Below are positions 1-7,696 of a DNA stretch of 11,407 nucleotides, piece after piece. Source of the DNA: Goniomonas avonlea. Its lineage: Eukaryota; Cryptophyceae; Goniomonadida; Goniomonadaceae. A program made the translations under genes and the position numbers. The stretch's first letter is position 1. Every line of letters starts with the position of its first letter. The stretch covers positions 1 through 11,407 of the forward strand of contig QUTJ01031393.1 in NCBI GenBank assembly GCA_003573635.1, read 5' to 3'. The notes beneath the pieces are model-generated. The model was given only the letters and a program-made list of their open reading frames with translations, did no database searches and was not told the DNA's origin.

Positions 1-240
1 GGGGGGAGAGAGTTACGGGAGGGGAGAGAAACTCTCTCTCTCCCTCTCTCTCAGCGTTACGGGAGGGGAGAGAAGCTCTCTCCCTCCCTCTCTCAGCGTT
101 ACGGGAGGGGAGAGAAACTCACAGACTCTCTCCCTCCCCCCGACCCTCTTCTCACCCTCCCACTCCCTCTCCCTCCCTCTTCCTCTCCCTCTCCCTCCCT
201 CTCCCTCCTCCTCTCCCTCCCTCTCCCCCTGCCCTGCGAC
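1..240. repeat. Purine/pyrimidine minisatellite and CT-rich tract
   Basis: Two full units (12-55 and 56-97) and a diverging third (from 98) each start GTTACGGGAGGGGAGAGAA and continue into a CT-rich block ending CTCAGC; unit lengths are 44 and 42 bp. Within a unit the purine block faces a nearly complementary pyrimidine block (GAGAGAAACTCTC), so each unit could fold into a hairpin. From about 129 to 235 the + strand is almost pure C/T, built from CTCCCT blocks. No coding sequence is evident. It lies beyond the last visible exon of the minus-strand oxidoreductase gene, so it may be intronic or intergenic. Confidence 0.85.
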
Positions 241-247
241 TGTGCCT

Positions 248-404
248 GTGAAGAGAACCAGGTGAGATTAGTCGAGACTCACTGGCACTAGTGAAGAGCA
301 CCAGGGTGAGATTAGTCGAGACTCACTGGCACTCGTGAAGAGAACCAGGGTGAGACTAGTCGAGACTCACTGGCACTAGTGAAGAGAGCCACGGTGAGAC
401 TAGT
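248..404. repeat. 44-bp tandem repeat, about 3.6 copies
   Basis: Units begin at 248 (43 bp), 291 (44 bp), 335 (44 bp) and 379 (about 26 bp before divergence). Each starts GTGAAGAG and contains GTGAGA(T/C)TAGTCGAGACTC and ACTGGCAC. Units differ at only a few positions, so the array is recent or homogenised. Every full unit carries splice-donor-like strings on both strands: GGTGAGA on + and CCAGTGAGTC on -. The array begins where the last readable exon of the minus-strand MDR gene runs out, and a TAG in that frame lies at 402-400, inside the first minus-strand unit. Confidence 0.9.
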
Positions 405-1673
405 GCTGGAGTGTGTCGCATGTGACGAGGTGTCGAGTCACCTTGAGCTTGCCAACAACAAGCATGGCCTTCGCCACAGCCAAGCTTCCACCGGAGACAG
501 AGCCAGACACGCCCAGCGCTACCAGGACGCCCCCTGACTTCAGTGCTTCGTGCGATCTGTGGTTGGCGTTGGTGACCCGAAATGCACATTGACAAGTGCA
601 ACGAACCGAAGCAAATGGTCACCGCCGATACCATCGACAACAACATCAACGCCCTTGCCGTCCGTGAGCTCCTTGACCCGCGCGACGAAGTCCTCAGACT
701 TGTAGTCGATGCGTGTGCAGTCTCGGACCTGAAGCACCCCGTAAGCTGGAAGGAACAACCGCCGACAATCCAAACAGAATTAAAAAGATCGGCCTTAAGG
801 CCTCAATGCAAGAAAAAAACCAAATTCTCACAGCCAAAACGTCGTGCTTGGACTCTGAAGCAGTTCCAATCGTCTTGATGCCCATCAACTGGGCCAGGTC
901 GAGCAGAGCAATTCCAACTCCACCCCCTGAACTGAGTTGAGCTCTCCAACACAAAGGGGTGGTTTGAATAATGGAATCGTACCAGCACCGTGTACCAACA
1001 AAGTCTGTCCCTTGGTCATAGGCGCGAAGTTGTGCAAGATTTGATGTGCAGTGAGATAATTCAGTCCCAACGCGGTCGCCTCAGCATCATCGACACTCTC
1101 GGGAATCGGGATGAGGTGGGCAGCAGGAGCGATAGCGTAATCTGAGGGGGGGGGGGGGTGAGATCAACATAACTCAGAGAGTTTGCCTGGCAAGATACCT
1201 GCGTACCCGCCTTGCCCAGCGCTCGGCAGCAACACAGCGACACGAGAACCCAGAGCTACACCAGGCGAAAGTTTTTTGGGGTCCACACCGGGGCCAAAAG
1301 CGTTCACCACGCCGACACCATCGTAGCCCGGGGTCCAACCGTTGATGTTGGGCGGGGCCAAAACTCCCTGTCGGCGCATCGAGTCTCCGTACGCAACGCC
1401 GGCACTGCGGTCAACTCAGATTCCAGCCAAAAAGCTTCGGCATACCAATGCAAACGAACTCGAGCCTCGTTGCGACCTGGTTCAGGCGCTCGCGGAAGTA
1501 CATCGATCCGTAGAACTTCTGGCCCGCCGGAAGATTTTACGAGCACTCGCCGGCAAGGTAGATCAGGGTGAAGAGCTGACGAAGGGTGAGATCGACGCAA
1601 GCCGGCATGCACCTGCACCTTTATGACAGATATCACAGGCCCTCAAGTTCATGTACTCATTGCCTTCAAGCAT
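400..1673 (-). CDS. MDR-family quinone oxidoreductase-like protein (seven exons, C-terminus uncertain)
   Basis: Inferred exons: 1673-1619, 1575-1446, 1404-1199, 1141-983, 926-832, 728-607 and 556-400, with introns of 43, 41, 57, 56, 103 and 50 bp; frame is kept throughout. Members of this family use NAD(P)H to reduce quinones or enones. Residues 28-70 form the GroES-like start (GGPEVL, CAGVAYGDS), then PGYDGVGVV (87-95) and the Rossmann motif HGAGGGVG (181-188), followed by KHD, IDYKSEDF (222-229) and DGIGG (247-251). No zinc-ligand Cys cluster is seen, which fits the zinc-independent branch. The frame ends at TAG 402-400 (307 aa). Relatives usually run on, so the exon may instead end at 442 (donor GTGACT from 441) with later exons beyond the repeats. 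Exon 1 (MLEGNEYMNLRACDICHK) is weak: it rests on an ATG and one intron that fit the frame. Confidence 0.78.
1142..1198 (-). other. Intron with a 13-C acceptor tract
   Basis: This 57-bp GT-AG intron of the MDR gene ends in thirteen consecutive C (G on +, 1146-1158) followed by CTCAG. Joining the flanks gives GGYADYAIAP, as expected in the family. The run replaces the usual mixed pyrimidine tract and should vary in length between isolates and assemblies. Confidence 0.75.
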
Positions 1674-2370
1674 ACACGAAGTTCTGAGTTGCCGTCAGCC
1701 GTGGCGAACAACTCGCAGTGTCTTACTTGGAAGAGCAAGCATCGCAAAAGACAAACCCGCATTGGCGGCAATGGTGCCTCCTCAGAAAAAAAGAGAAGTC
1801 TTTCTTGCAAGAGGTGCATTGAGGCGCAGCCTCGTCTGGCTGCCAGTCTTGGTTCATTGCACCACCTTTCTTCGCCATACTTGCGCCGGCGAATCCTCGT
1901 AGTGGCTACCGTTCCACTATCGGGGTGTCGACTAGCGGATTTTACTACCGAATCTCGTCGTGTACACTCTGTTTTCTCTCGATTTTGTCCTTTGGGAGTC
2001 AAGCCATTCGGAACCGCTGAGCGGCCACACACCACAGGAGAGAGAGAGACCAACTTTGAGCCACAGATGGTTACGGACACGATGATGCCAAGAAATCCAT
2101 CATAAGTTGTCTTGATGCTCGTTGAATTATTAGCTTTGTGCTTGCATGTGATGAGGCTATTCATCGACAAAGCGGTGACGTGCCTCACAGCGCACTCGAG
2201 CTAAAACAGACGAGCACACACAACATCCGTTTTGCCGACTCTACAACCACTTTCGTTGGTACGCATGTGCACAAGTTCTGCCAGCTGCTCAACTTTGTCC
2301 AGCGCAATGATAGGCGAACGGCGCTGTATTGACGTTAACGCACGCCGCCCTGAGGAGTGCCACCTCTTGT
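1674..2370. other. Intergenic region: MDR promoter side and coiled-coil gene 3' side
   Basis: This 697-bp gap lies between the MDR start and the coiled-coil stop, both genes on the minus strand. It should hold the MDR promoter and 5' UTR and the 3' UTR of the coiled-coil gene. A 179-codon open stretch at 1649-2188 (-) has no ATG at its beginning and no recognisable domain. I see no AATAAA on the minus strand, no TATA box I would defend and no repeat. An additional 5' exon of the MDR gene could lie here. Confidence 0.5.
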
Positions 2371-3663
2371 TTACAAGCCCTTGAAGTTGTCGATCTTGGT
2401 CATCATGGCCTTGACCAGCTTGATCTCCTTGCGGATGACACGGATCTTGTCGTCGAGCTGGGCGACGTCGCGGTCGAACATACGCTTCATCTCCTTGTAC
2501 CTGTCACAAGCCCTCAGAATCGTAGAAGCCAGACTGCGAGAAGGAGAAAGGGCGCCAAGTCTTTCAGAATTGTGGACCACAAAAGGGGAGACAAAAGAAA
2601 TGGTAGGAACAGTGTGGGAGAGCATCATGCGCAAATTTTGAGGTGACGCACATTCCGGTGTGCTTGGCCAAATCGCGCTCGGCCTTCTTGAAGGTGGCCT
2701 TGGCCTCGCGCCAAGCAGCAGTGGCCTTGGTTTGCCTCTTGAGGGCAAGATCGAGCTCCGCCTGAGAACTCCGTGAACATCAAGGTCAAGAAAGGAGCAG
2801 GATCAATTCTGGAGAGCAGGGCACAAGTCGGGGGTACCTGGAGGCGCTTGATCTCGGCGGAGTTGGCCAAGTCCTGGCTCTCGAGCTCCTTCAACCTCTG
2901 CTCGCACTCGGCCTGACAAGGAGTCAGGGCGACATGAGATTGGGGAAGGATCCGCAAAATCAAACAGAAACCATTGGCAACGCCCGACTCACAAGCATCT
3001 TGTCAAGGTCAGTCTTGATCTGCTTGCTCAGGACGGTCTCCTTACGCTCGGCAAGGAGGGCAACGCTCTCCGGGAGAGCCTCCTGCTCGAGCTCCTCCAC
3101 AGTGACCAAAGAAAGCTTGGGCTTCTCACCGACGATGCGGCTGCGGAGCACATGTCCTGCTTTGATAAATTTGATCTGTGCGTAAAGAGCCTGGCGCTCC
3201 AGATCGTTGAACTTCATCTGGCGCTTGGACGCACGGATGACAACCTCGAGCGAAGCTCGGACACGGACGACCTCGACTGGAGGGGGGTCAATAAGACTCG
3301 GAGAGGCACACACATGCACGCACAGTCAGCCTCCATCTTCTCAGGGGTCACGCGGTCAAGCTCGGACTTGGCAGCGGCGTAGACCTTCTGGGCAGCCTGG
3401 AGCTTATGCTTAGCCTTAGCCAAAGCCTGGATCATGTCATCCTTCTGTTTGAGGAGCTCTGCGAGCTCCTTCTCCAGCTTCTTCTGGAGCTGATAGAGCT
3501 TCGCCTTGAGGGGGGCGGTACGCATCTTCCCATCGGTCTCGGACAAATCCGCGTCCGGAATGAGAGTTTCCAGTTGCTCCTTCAACACCTCCTTCTGCTC
3601 CTCGACAGCAGTCACCGCCAGGACCAGCCCGAGAACGGCAAGTGCCACAACGAGCTTCTGCAT
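2371..3663 (-). CDS. Secreted lysine-rich coiled-coil protein, unknown family (five exons)
   Basis: Inferred exons: 3663-3324, 3276-2993, 2912-2838, 2761-2652 and 2500-2371, giving 312 residues with frame kept across introns of 47, 80, 76 and 151 bp. The start MQKLVVALAVLGLVLAVTA is a typical signal peptide (about 1-20), so the product probably enters the secretory pathway. The mature part is almost wholly charged alpha-helix: K/E/L/A-rich stretches near 60-115, the KRQMKFNDLERQ segment, then EQRLKELES through AELDLALKRQ and a basic end (KIRVIRKEIKLVK). I count one Cys, in AECEQRL. No catalytic motif, transmembrane segment after the signal, or KDEL-like end is seen; it ends NFKGL. A structural, surface-coat or binding role is possible, but the family is not recognised. 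The ATG is chosen because it starts exactly at the signal peptide. Confidence 0.85.
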
Positions 3664-3754
3664 GTCTCGAAAACTTTTTTCTCGTCCCCGATCCGGGCGG
3701 GGATATGAGGCGGTCACCGTCACAGTCTGTCTTGTCACACGACTGCCGAACGAC

Positions 3755-3772
3755 GATAGCGTTCCCGCTATC
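3755..3772. promoter_or_regulatory. Inverted repeat GATAGCG-TTCC-CGCTATC
   Basis: A perfect 7-bp inverted repeat with a 4-nt spacer lies 92-109 bp upstream of the coiled-coil gene ATG. Its placement in a promoter suits a dimeric factor site, and CGCTATCTTATC also contains GATA-type cores on the minus strand. This is inference from position and symmetry only. Confidence 0.35.
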
Positions 3773-4261
3773 TTATCCGGAAGCAAAACGAAGGGCCCAC
3801 GGCCGAGAGATAGTCTTAGATAGATGGACTGTTGGCGCCTTTTTGGGCTTGTTTGTTCAACACTTTGTTCAAGTTTGTTGCCAAGACAACAGGAATCAAT
3901 GGCGTCGGTCCCCTCCTTCCTTGGTGCCCGGAGGACGCTCCTTCACGGGAGGCAGAGATCCGAGGCGGTTTCTTAGCGGAACTGGGCATACAACTCACAT
4001 GGGCCCGATAACTGCCACGGAAAACGTCACTCTCAAAAGTCGGGAACAGCTCATCTATCTCAGAGAGTCTCCAAAACATCCCTGAGCCACCAATGGCCTC
4101 TTGCTTGCTTGCCCAAGGTACCAAGGTGGTACACGCAAAGGATTGGGGCCTTTGTTGGAGCAACTGTGAACGGAAGCAGGTGTGGGCGCACCGTGCTCCA
4201 TAATGCTAGCCCGAATCTCGACTGCTGCTCTCGTCTGGCTCGCAACTACTCGATCATGCAG

Positions 4262-4322
4262 CAAGACTTGCTGCTGCTCTCGAGCTGCTCTCGAGTGCTG
4301 CTCTCGAGTGCTGCTCTCGACT
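4262..4322. repeat. Short CTGCTCTCGAG minisatellite
   Basis: Three to four copies of GCTGCTCTCGAG(TG), about 11-14 bp apart, lie in tandem, with a related CTGCTGCTCTCG copy upstream near 4221. Each central CTCGAG is palindromic. The array lies outside any supported gene. Confidence 0.75.
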
Positions 4323-4566
4323 GTTCAGTCATGGTGCACCAAGTCATCGTTGGAATCCCTGTGGGTTCGTGGTTCATGGTCACTGCAACCCGAAGAGCCA
4401 AACACTGAAACTGAACATGGGTGTGGTTCCTGATAGAAGTGATGGAAGGTGTGCTCGTGCACCAGGTTTGCCTGTGCTCATGATGATTGCACAGTGAACC
4501 CTGTGAGTGCATGGAAGGCTATTTCAGCGTGCTATGCCGACACTCTCTTGGACCGTCTATTTTTCG

Positions 4567-4572
4567 AATAAA
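4567..4572 (+). terminator. Orphan AATAAA polyadenylation-type hexamer
   Basis: AATAAA on the + strand in TCGAATAAAGCACATTGA, with no supported + strand gene upstream. It could end a noncoding transcript from the 3.8-4.5 kb region or be chance. Confidence 0.25.
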
Positions 4573-4783
4573 GCACATTGATTTGATGCCGACCTTGCAA
4601 CATCGTTTGCACAGAGTGAGGCACAAGGATTCGGGCTTCGTTGGTTCGCCACCACACCGAGCGCCCTCCTCTGTCACTCCATTCTGATCAGACCGTTCTG
4701 TTTCCTTTCCCCAATTGTAATGCGAAACACAAGAAAGACAAAATCACAAGACGCCTGGTACAAGAAATAGGGTACATTTTACT

Positions 4784-6049
4784 TTACACGGGCACGCAGG
4801 TTTGTGAGGAGAGAGTCTGATGAAGGGCAAACAGCCCGCCCTCTCCCGCGACGTTGGGCGGGTCACAGTTTTGTGGCATGGGAAATTCAGGAATGTCGTA
4901 TTCAAGCTCGGGGGTCACAACAGTAATAATATCGTAGTGCATGCCGATTGTATCGGCCGACGACACTGTGCAGGTCCCGGGGCTTGGCGAGTCGACCGGA
5001 ACAGGACTCTTGTTCATGCTGGAGGAAAGTGCCTTCAGGTTGTGCAAGTTGAATGAAACCGATCTCGGGCTGGAGCTCAGAGGCACCCTGGGACTGTTGG
5101 GCAACGACAGTCTCGTCGGGGTCAGGGACCTCTTTCTCGAGCTGTTGCTTCTGGACAAACACGGACTGTCCAGGCTGATGGGGGGCGGAAGCAGCTGGGA
5201 GCTGCTAGGCTGTGGCGAGATGAGCGAATCGTTGAGAAGCTGAGAGAGTTCAACGCTACGCGCTTTGTTTCGGAGAGATTCTGCCACTGCCTTGCCGGCT
5301 GGACCACCGTCAGAAACATAGGTAAATGAGGTAGATGGGGCGAAATTGGAAAAGATGTGTTCGGCGAGGCGCTCCTTTGACACCCCCTGCACTCGTCCAC
5401 AGGCAACCATGGTGAACAGGTGGGCAAGGCCCTGCATTTTGAGCAGTTCCACAGCAGATCGGTCAAACGACACCAGAGTCAACTCGTTGCCAGCATCGTG
5501 AATCCGCTGGAGGCCATTTCGAATGGATGGAGCCAAGTTCTTGTGGAGCAAATCAGTATCCGCGTCGAAAACACACACTCGGCCAGATTGGTGGCCCGAG
5601 CGCTTTGGTCTCCAAATGTGCAGAGATCTGGCACACTCGGGATAGAGTCGGACCTCTAAATTGTGGTGCCTTGACCAGTCCGGATTGTGATCATCCAACA
5701 CTTTCCCGTCCTCGAGAATGAGCTGCATTCCAACAGGAGTCCCAACGACATCTGCAACCTTGGCTTTGAAATCCGCGAGTGTCTCGTTGTCCGCGCATAC
5801 AATGTTGAAGCTGTGTCCGATCCAGGCTCGAACCTGGAGCCTCCAACCAGTCTCCTCCATTCGAGCTGGAGCTGACCGGACACCCCTTGTCCTGTCCTTT
5901 GCAACCCGCACGGATTCCTTCTGGGGCGAAGGTGTCGCGTCTGCGTTGCGCCACGGTGGCAGCTCGCTCGGCGGCACGTTCACTACAGTCTCTCCTTCAT
6001 CTTCAGGCACGCTGGTCCTCCTCTTGGTGAGGAGGCACTTAAAGAACAT
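4784..6049 (-). CDS. Ubiquitin-like domain plus HAD-phosphatase-like protein with SP-rich tail
   Basis: A single exon of 421 residues from the first in-frame ATG; the frame stays open 19 codons further but there begins with TTG, after an upstream TGA. Residues about 69-137 resemble a ubiquitin fold (LQVRAWIGHSFNIVCADNET, then ADFKAKVADVVGTP and LILEDGKVLDD). Residues about 157-272 resemble a HAD hydrolase: VFDADTDLL (D162, D164) for motif I, TLVSFD (S194) for motif II, K225 in SKERL for motif III, and YVSDGG (D247) for motif IV. Motif IV keeps one of the usual two Asp, and the Thr of motif I is shifted by one, so activity may be weak or lost. The order resembles UBLCP1, a proteasome-linked phosphatase, though the HAD part looks closer to the MDP-1-like group. 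Residues 275-360 are low-complexity with many SP/TP sites (TPTRLSLPNSPR, SSSPRS), likely kinase targets. Confidence 0.8.
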   Translation of the reverse strand: MFFKCLLTKRRTSVPEDEGETVVNVPPSELPPWRNADATPSPQKESVRVAKDRTRGVRSAPARMEETGWRLQVRAWIGHSFNIVCADNETLADFKAKVADVVGTPVGMQLILEDGKVLDDHNPDWSRHHNLEVRLYPECARSLHIWRPKRSGHQSGRVCVFDADTDLLHKNLAPSIRNGLQRIHDAGNELTLVSFDRSAVELLKMQGLAHLFTMVACGRVQGVSKERLAEHIFSNFAPSTSFTYVSDGGPAGKAVAESLRNKARSVELSQLLNDSLISPQPSSSQLLPPPISLDSPCLSRSNSSRKRSLTPTRLSLPNSPRVPLSSSPRSVSFNLHNLKALSSSMNKSPVPVDSPSPGTCTVSSADTIGMHYDIITVVTPELEYDIPEFPMPQNCDPPNVAGEGGLFALHQTLSSQTCVPV

Positions 6050-6592
6050 GAAAGGTTTGGAGCACCTCAGTTCGGAGAGCCCAAAGGTCTTGTAGTTCTT
6101 TGGCAACGCGTTGTCCTTCGGACGGTCAATTCCTCACGCAGGCAACCCAGGGTGACGCAAGCACTCGAGGAGATTCCGTGCCCGAAAACTCGCTCTAATC
6201 AGCGGATCGAATCCGATCAAATCCGACGCTCACGCCGCGGTTTTAGGCGCGGGTTTAATAACATTGATACTGACGCTCGACTCAGGCACACGAGGAGATT
6301 GGCGGGGTGGGTCTCCGCAAGATTGCGGGTCAATTTGAGTGGTTTGATTGCGGTACAATGACAATTCCGCACCCGCGGCCCGCACGTTGCCACATCCGAG
6401 AAAGGCGTGGTTAATCCAGCATATGGTTCCGCACGGCCGTTCGCCGGTTGGCGCGGCGTCTGACTCGTCTGAGTGGCCAATCTCGGATCATGTTGGATGC
6501 CTTTTCGCCGAGAGTTGTTACTGAGCGAGCGACTGTAGCGAGCTTATCTGCATAATGATCATCTCGATCTGGATTTGATTTTTCCATCGCCA
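6050..6592. promoter_or_regulatory. Divergent promoter region between UBL-HAD and R3H genes
   Basis: 543 bp separate the two head-to-head start codons, so both promoters and 5' UTRs should lie here. Visible elements are an inverted repeat CCGCAAGATTGCGG (6315-6328), a second GATTGCGG at 6346-6353, and GC-rich blocks such as CACCCGCGGCCCGC (about 6370-6383). AATCCGATCAAATCCGAC near 6210 repeats AATCCGA. No TATA box is convincing. The element assignments are guesses. Confidence 0.45.
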
Positions 6593-7696
6593 ATGCTGGA
6601 ATTTGCAGGGCTGTCGGTATTTGTTCTGGGGCTCTTTGCATTATGGTGGTACAGGCAGAGACAGCTGTGTTCGCAACTGACCCCAGCTACAAGTGTCGCT
6701 CACGGGCCGAGCTTGGGAGCGTCCCAGACCAGACGTAAGCGTCTCTCCGGACGGAAGAGTCGAACCCGGGAACCTCGGAATGATGGTTTGGAGAGAAAAT
6801 CTGCTGACCCCCCTTCACTGGAGCAAGAAGACGTGAAAAATATTGGCTTTGTTGATATTGCTCATGAGACAGCCCTGGGGGACGAGTCTCCAGAGTCTCT
6901 CGACGTACGCACGTCAGCGAAGGAGGACAGTCCAACTGGGGATGCTGGGTGCAAATTGCCGGACACCAATGAAAGAAAGTCTTACGATCATGTCGACACA
7001 GTTTCAGAGCCTGAATGTGGCGAACCGGAAAGGGGACTCCTTCCTGACGTTCTCATTCAAAGCCCATTTCCTCTCACACTCGTACTGGAAGCAGGACTGG
7101 AGCCAGGATTGGTGTTGCGCCTCGAGCGTTCACTTCTCCGTCTCGTTACTCACCCCCCACCGAGCAAAGCTGGGGTGGTCCAGAAGGGCCGGCAAGGTGA
7201 AGTTCCGTTCACTTTGGGAGATGGCTGCTGGCGCCTCCAGCTCCCGCACATGCCCAGCGACCATCGCCGCGTTGCCCATGCTTTGGCCGCGGAGTTCGGT
7301 GTTGTTTCTGAGAGCTTTGACTCTGGTCGACACCGTTGTATCGAACTGCACACCACAGAAACCTCTGCCGCTCCTCCGACGATGCTCTCTGCCTGCGCAC
7401 CTGCGATTCAAAAAACTCTATGCTCGCTTCCCTTGGACTCGCTTGCGGCCGCATTGGGTCAAGATACAATAGTGTTTTGCGACTTGCCACCAGACATGCC
7501 ACCGCTGACCGCGATATCCACAATTCGACAGTGGACCACTCATTTTGCAAGCGACCTGATCCTCTACTGGTTGGGGCACCGAACTGCCCTGGCGTTGTTC
7601 CGCAGCGGTTCACGGTGTCGATCTGCAGCTGACACCCTTGGTGGCTCACTGGGGACGCTCTGTCGCGTGCTGTATTTACCTCTAGGTGAGGTTTGA
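6593..7696 (+). CDS. Membrane-anchored R3H / RRM-like protein (R3HCC1L-like)
   Basis: A single exon of 367 residues from the ATG at 6593; the open frame extends six codons upstream to a TTG, which is not preferred. The start (LSVFVLGLFALWWYRQRQ, about 7-24) is a hydrophobic anchor followed by basic residues, suggesting N-terminal membrane insertion. Residues 35-145 are charged and probably disordered. LERSLLRLVTH leads into an R3H-like domain (about 217-252): LPHMPSDHRRVAHALAAEFG contains the R225-x3-H229 signature and RHRCIELH follows. R3H domains bind single-stranded nucleic acid. Residues 292-363 resemble the RRM-like C-terminus of R3HCC1/R3HCC1L proteins (TIVFCDLPPDMPPLTA, then LYWLGHRTALALFRS). 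Domain calls are by eye. A membrane anchor on this architecture looks unusual. It is divergent from the UBL-HAD gene. Confidence 0.8.
   Translation: MLEFAGLSVFVLGLFALWWYRQRQLCSQLTPATSVAHGPSLGASQTRRKRLSGRKSRTREPRNDGLERKSADPPSLEQEDVKNIGFVDIAHETALGDESPESLDVRTSAKEDSPTGDAGCKLPDTNERKSYDHVDTVSEPECGEPERGLLPDVLIQSPFPLTLVLEAGLEPGLVLRLERSLLRLVTHPPPSKAGVVQKGRQGEVPFTLGDGCWRLQLPHMPSDHRRVAHALAAEFGVVSESFDSGRHRCIELHTTETSAAPPTMLSACAPAIQKTLCSLPLDSLAAALGQDTIVFCDLPPDMPPLTAISTIRQWTTHFASDLILYWLGHRTALALFRSGSRCRSAADTLGGSLGTLCRVLYLPLGEV

Larger units (their letters stand above)
3664..4783. other. Long gene-poor gap with promoter, repeats and an orphan AATAAA
   Basis: This 1.1-kb stretch lies between the coiled-coil gene start and the UBL-HAD gene stop. 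The part next to 3663 must carry the coiled-coil promoter and contains a 7-bp inverted repeat (3755-3772). The middle has a CTCGAG-rich minisatellite (about 4262-4322), and a + strand AATAAA lies at 4567-4572. Open frames here are short on both strands and show no domain I recognise. A 115-codon minus frame (3816-4163) looks weakly protein-like but lacks support. A + strand noncoding or spliced transcript is possible. Confidence 0.5.

Noticed and set aside
248-404. CRISPR-like array
   Set aside because: The units are contiguous with no unique spacers, and the window is eukaryotic.
1649-2188. 179-codon open frame on - upstream of the MDR gene
   Set aside because: It begins with a GTG rather than ATG, shows no domain, and its frame does not continue into the MDR exons.
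3816-4163. 115-codon minus-strand frame
   Set aside because: It looks mildly protein-like, but has no homology I recognise and no convincing splice partners.
5815-5840. tRNA B-box-like GGTTCGAGCCTGG on -
   Set aside because: It lies within the coding sequence of the ubiquitin-like domain, with no matching A box or cloverleaf.
6050-6106. Extension of the UBL-HAD protein to TTG at 6106
   Set aside because: No ATG exists between the upstream TGA and residue 20 of that frame, so the ATG at 6049 is preferred.
6755-6775. tRNA T-arm-like GGGTTCGACTC on -
   Set aside because: The flanks do not form a T-stem, and the site is inside the R3H gene coding sequence.
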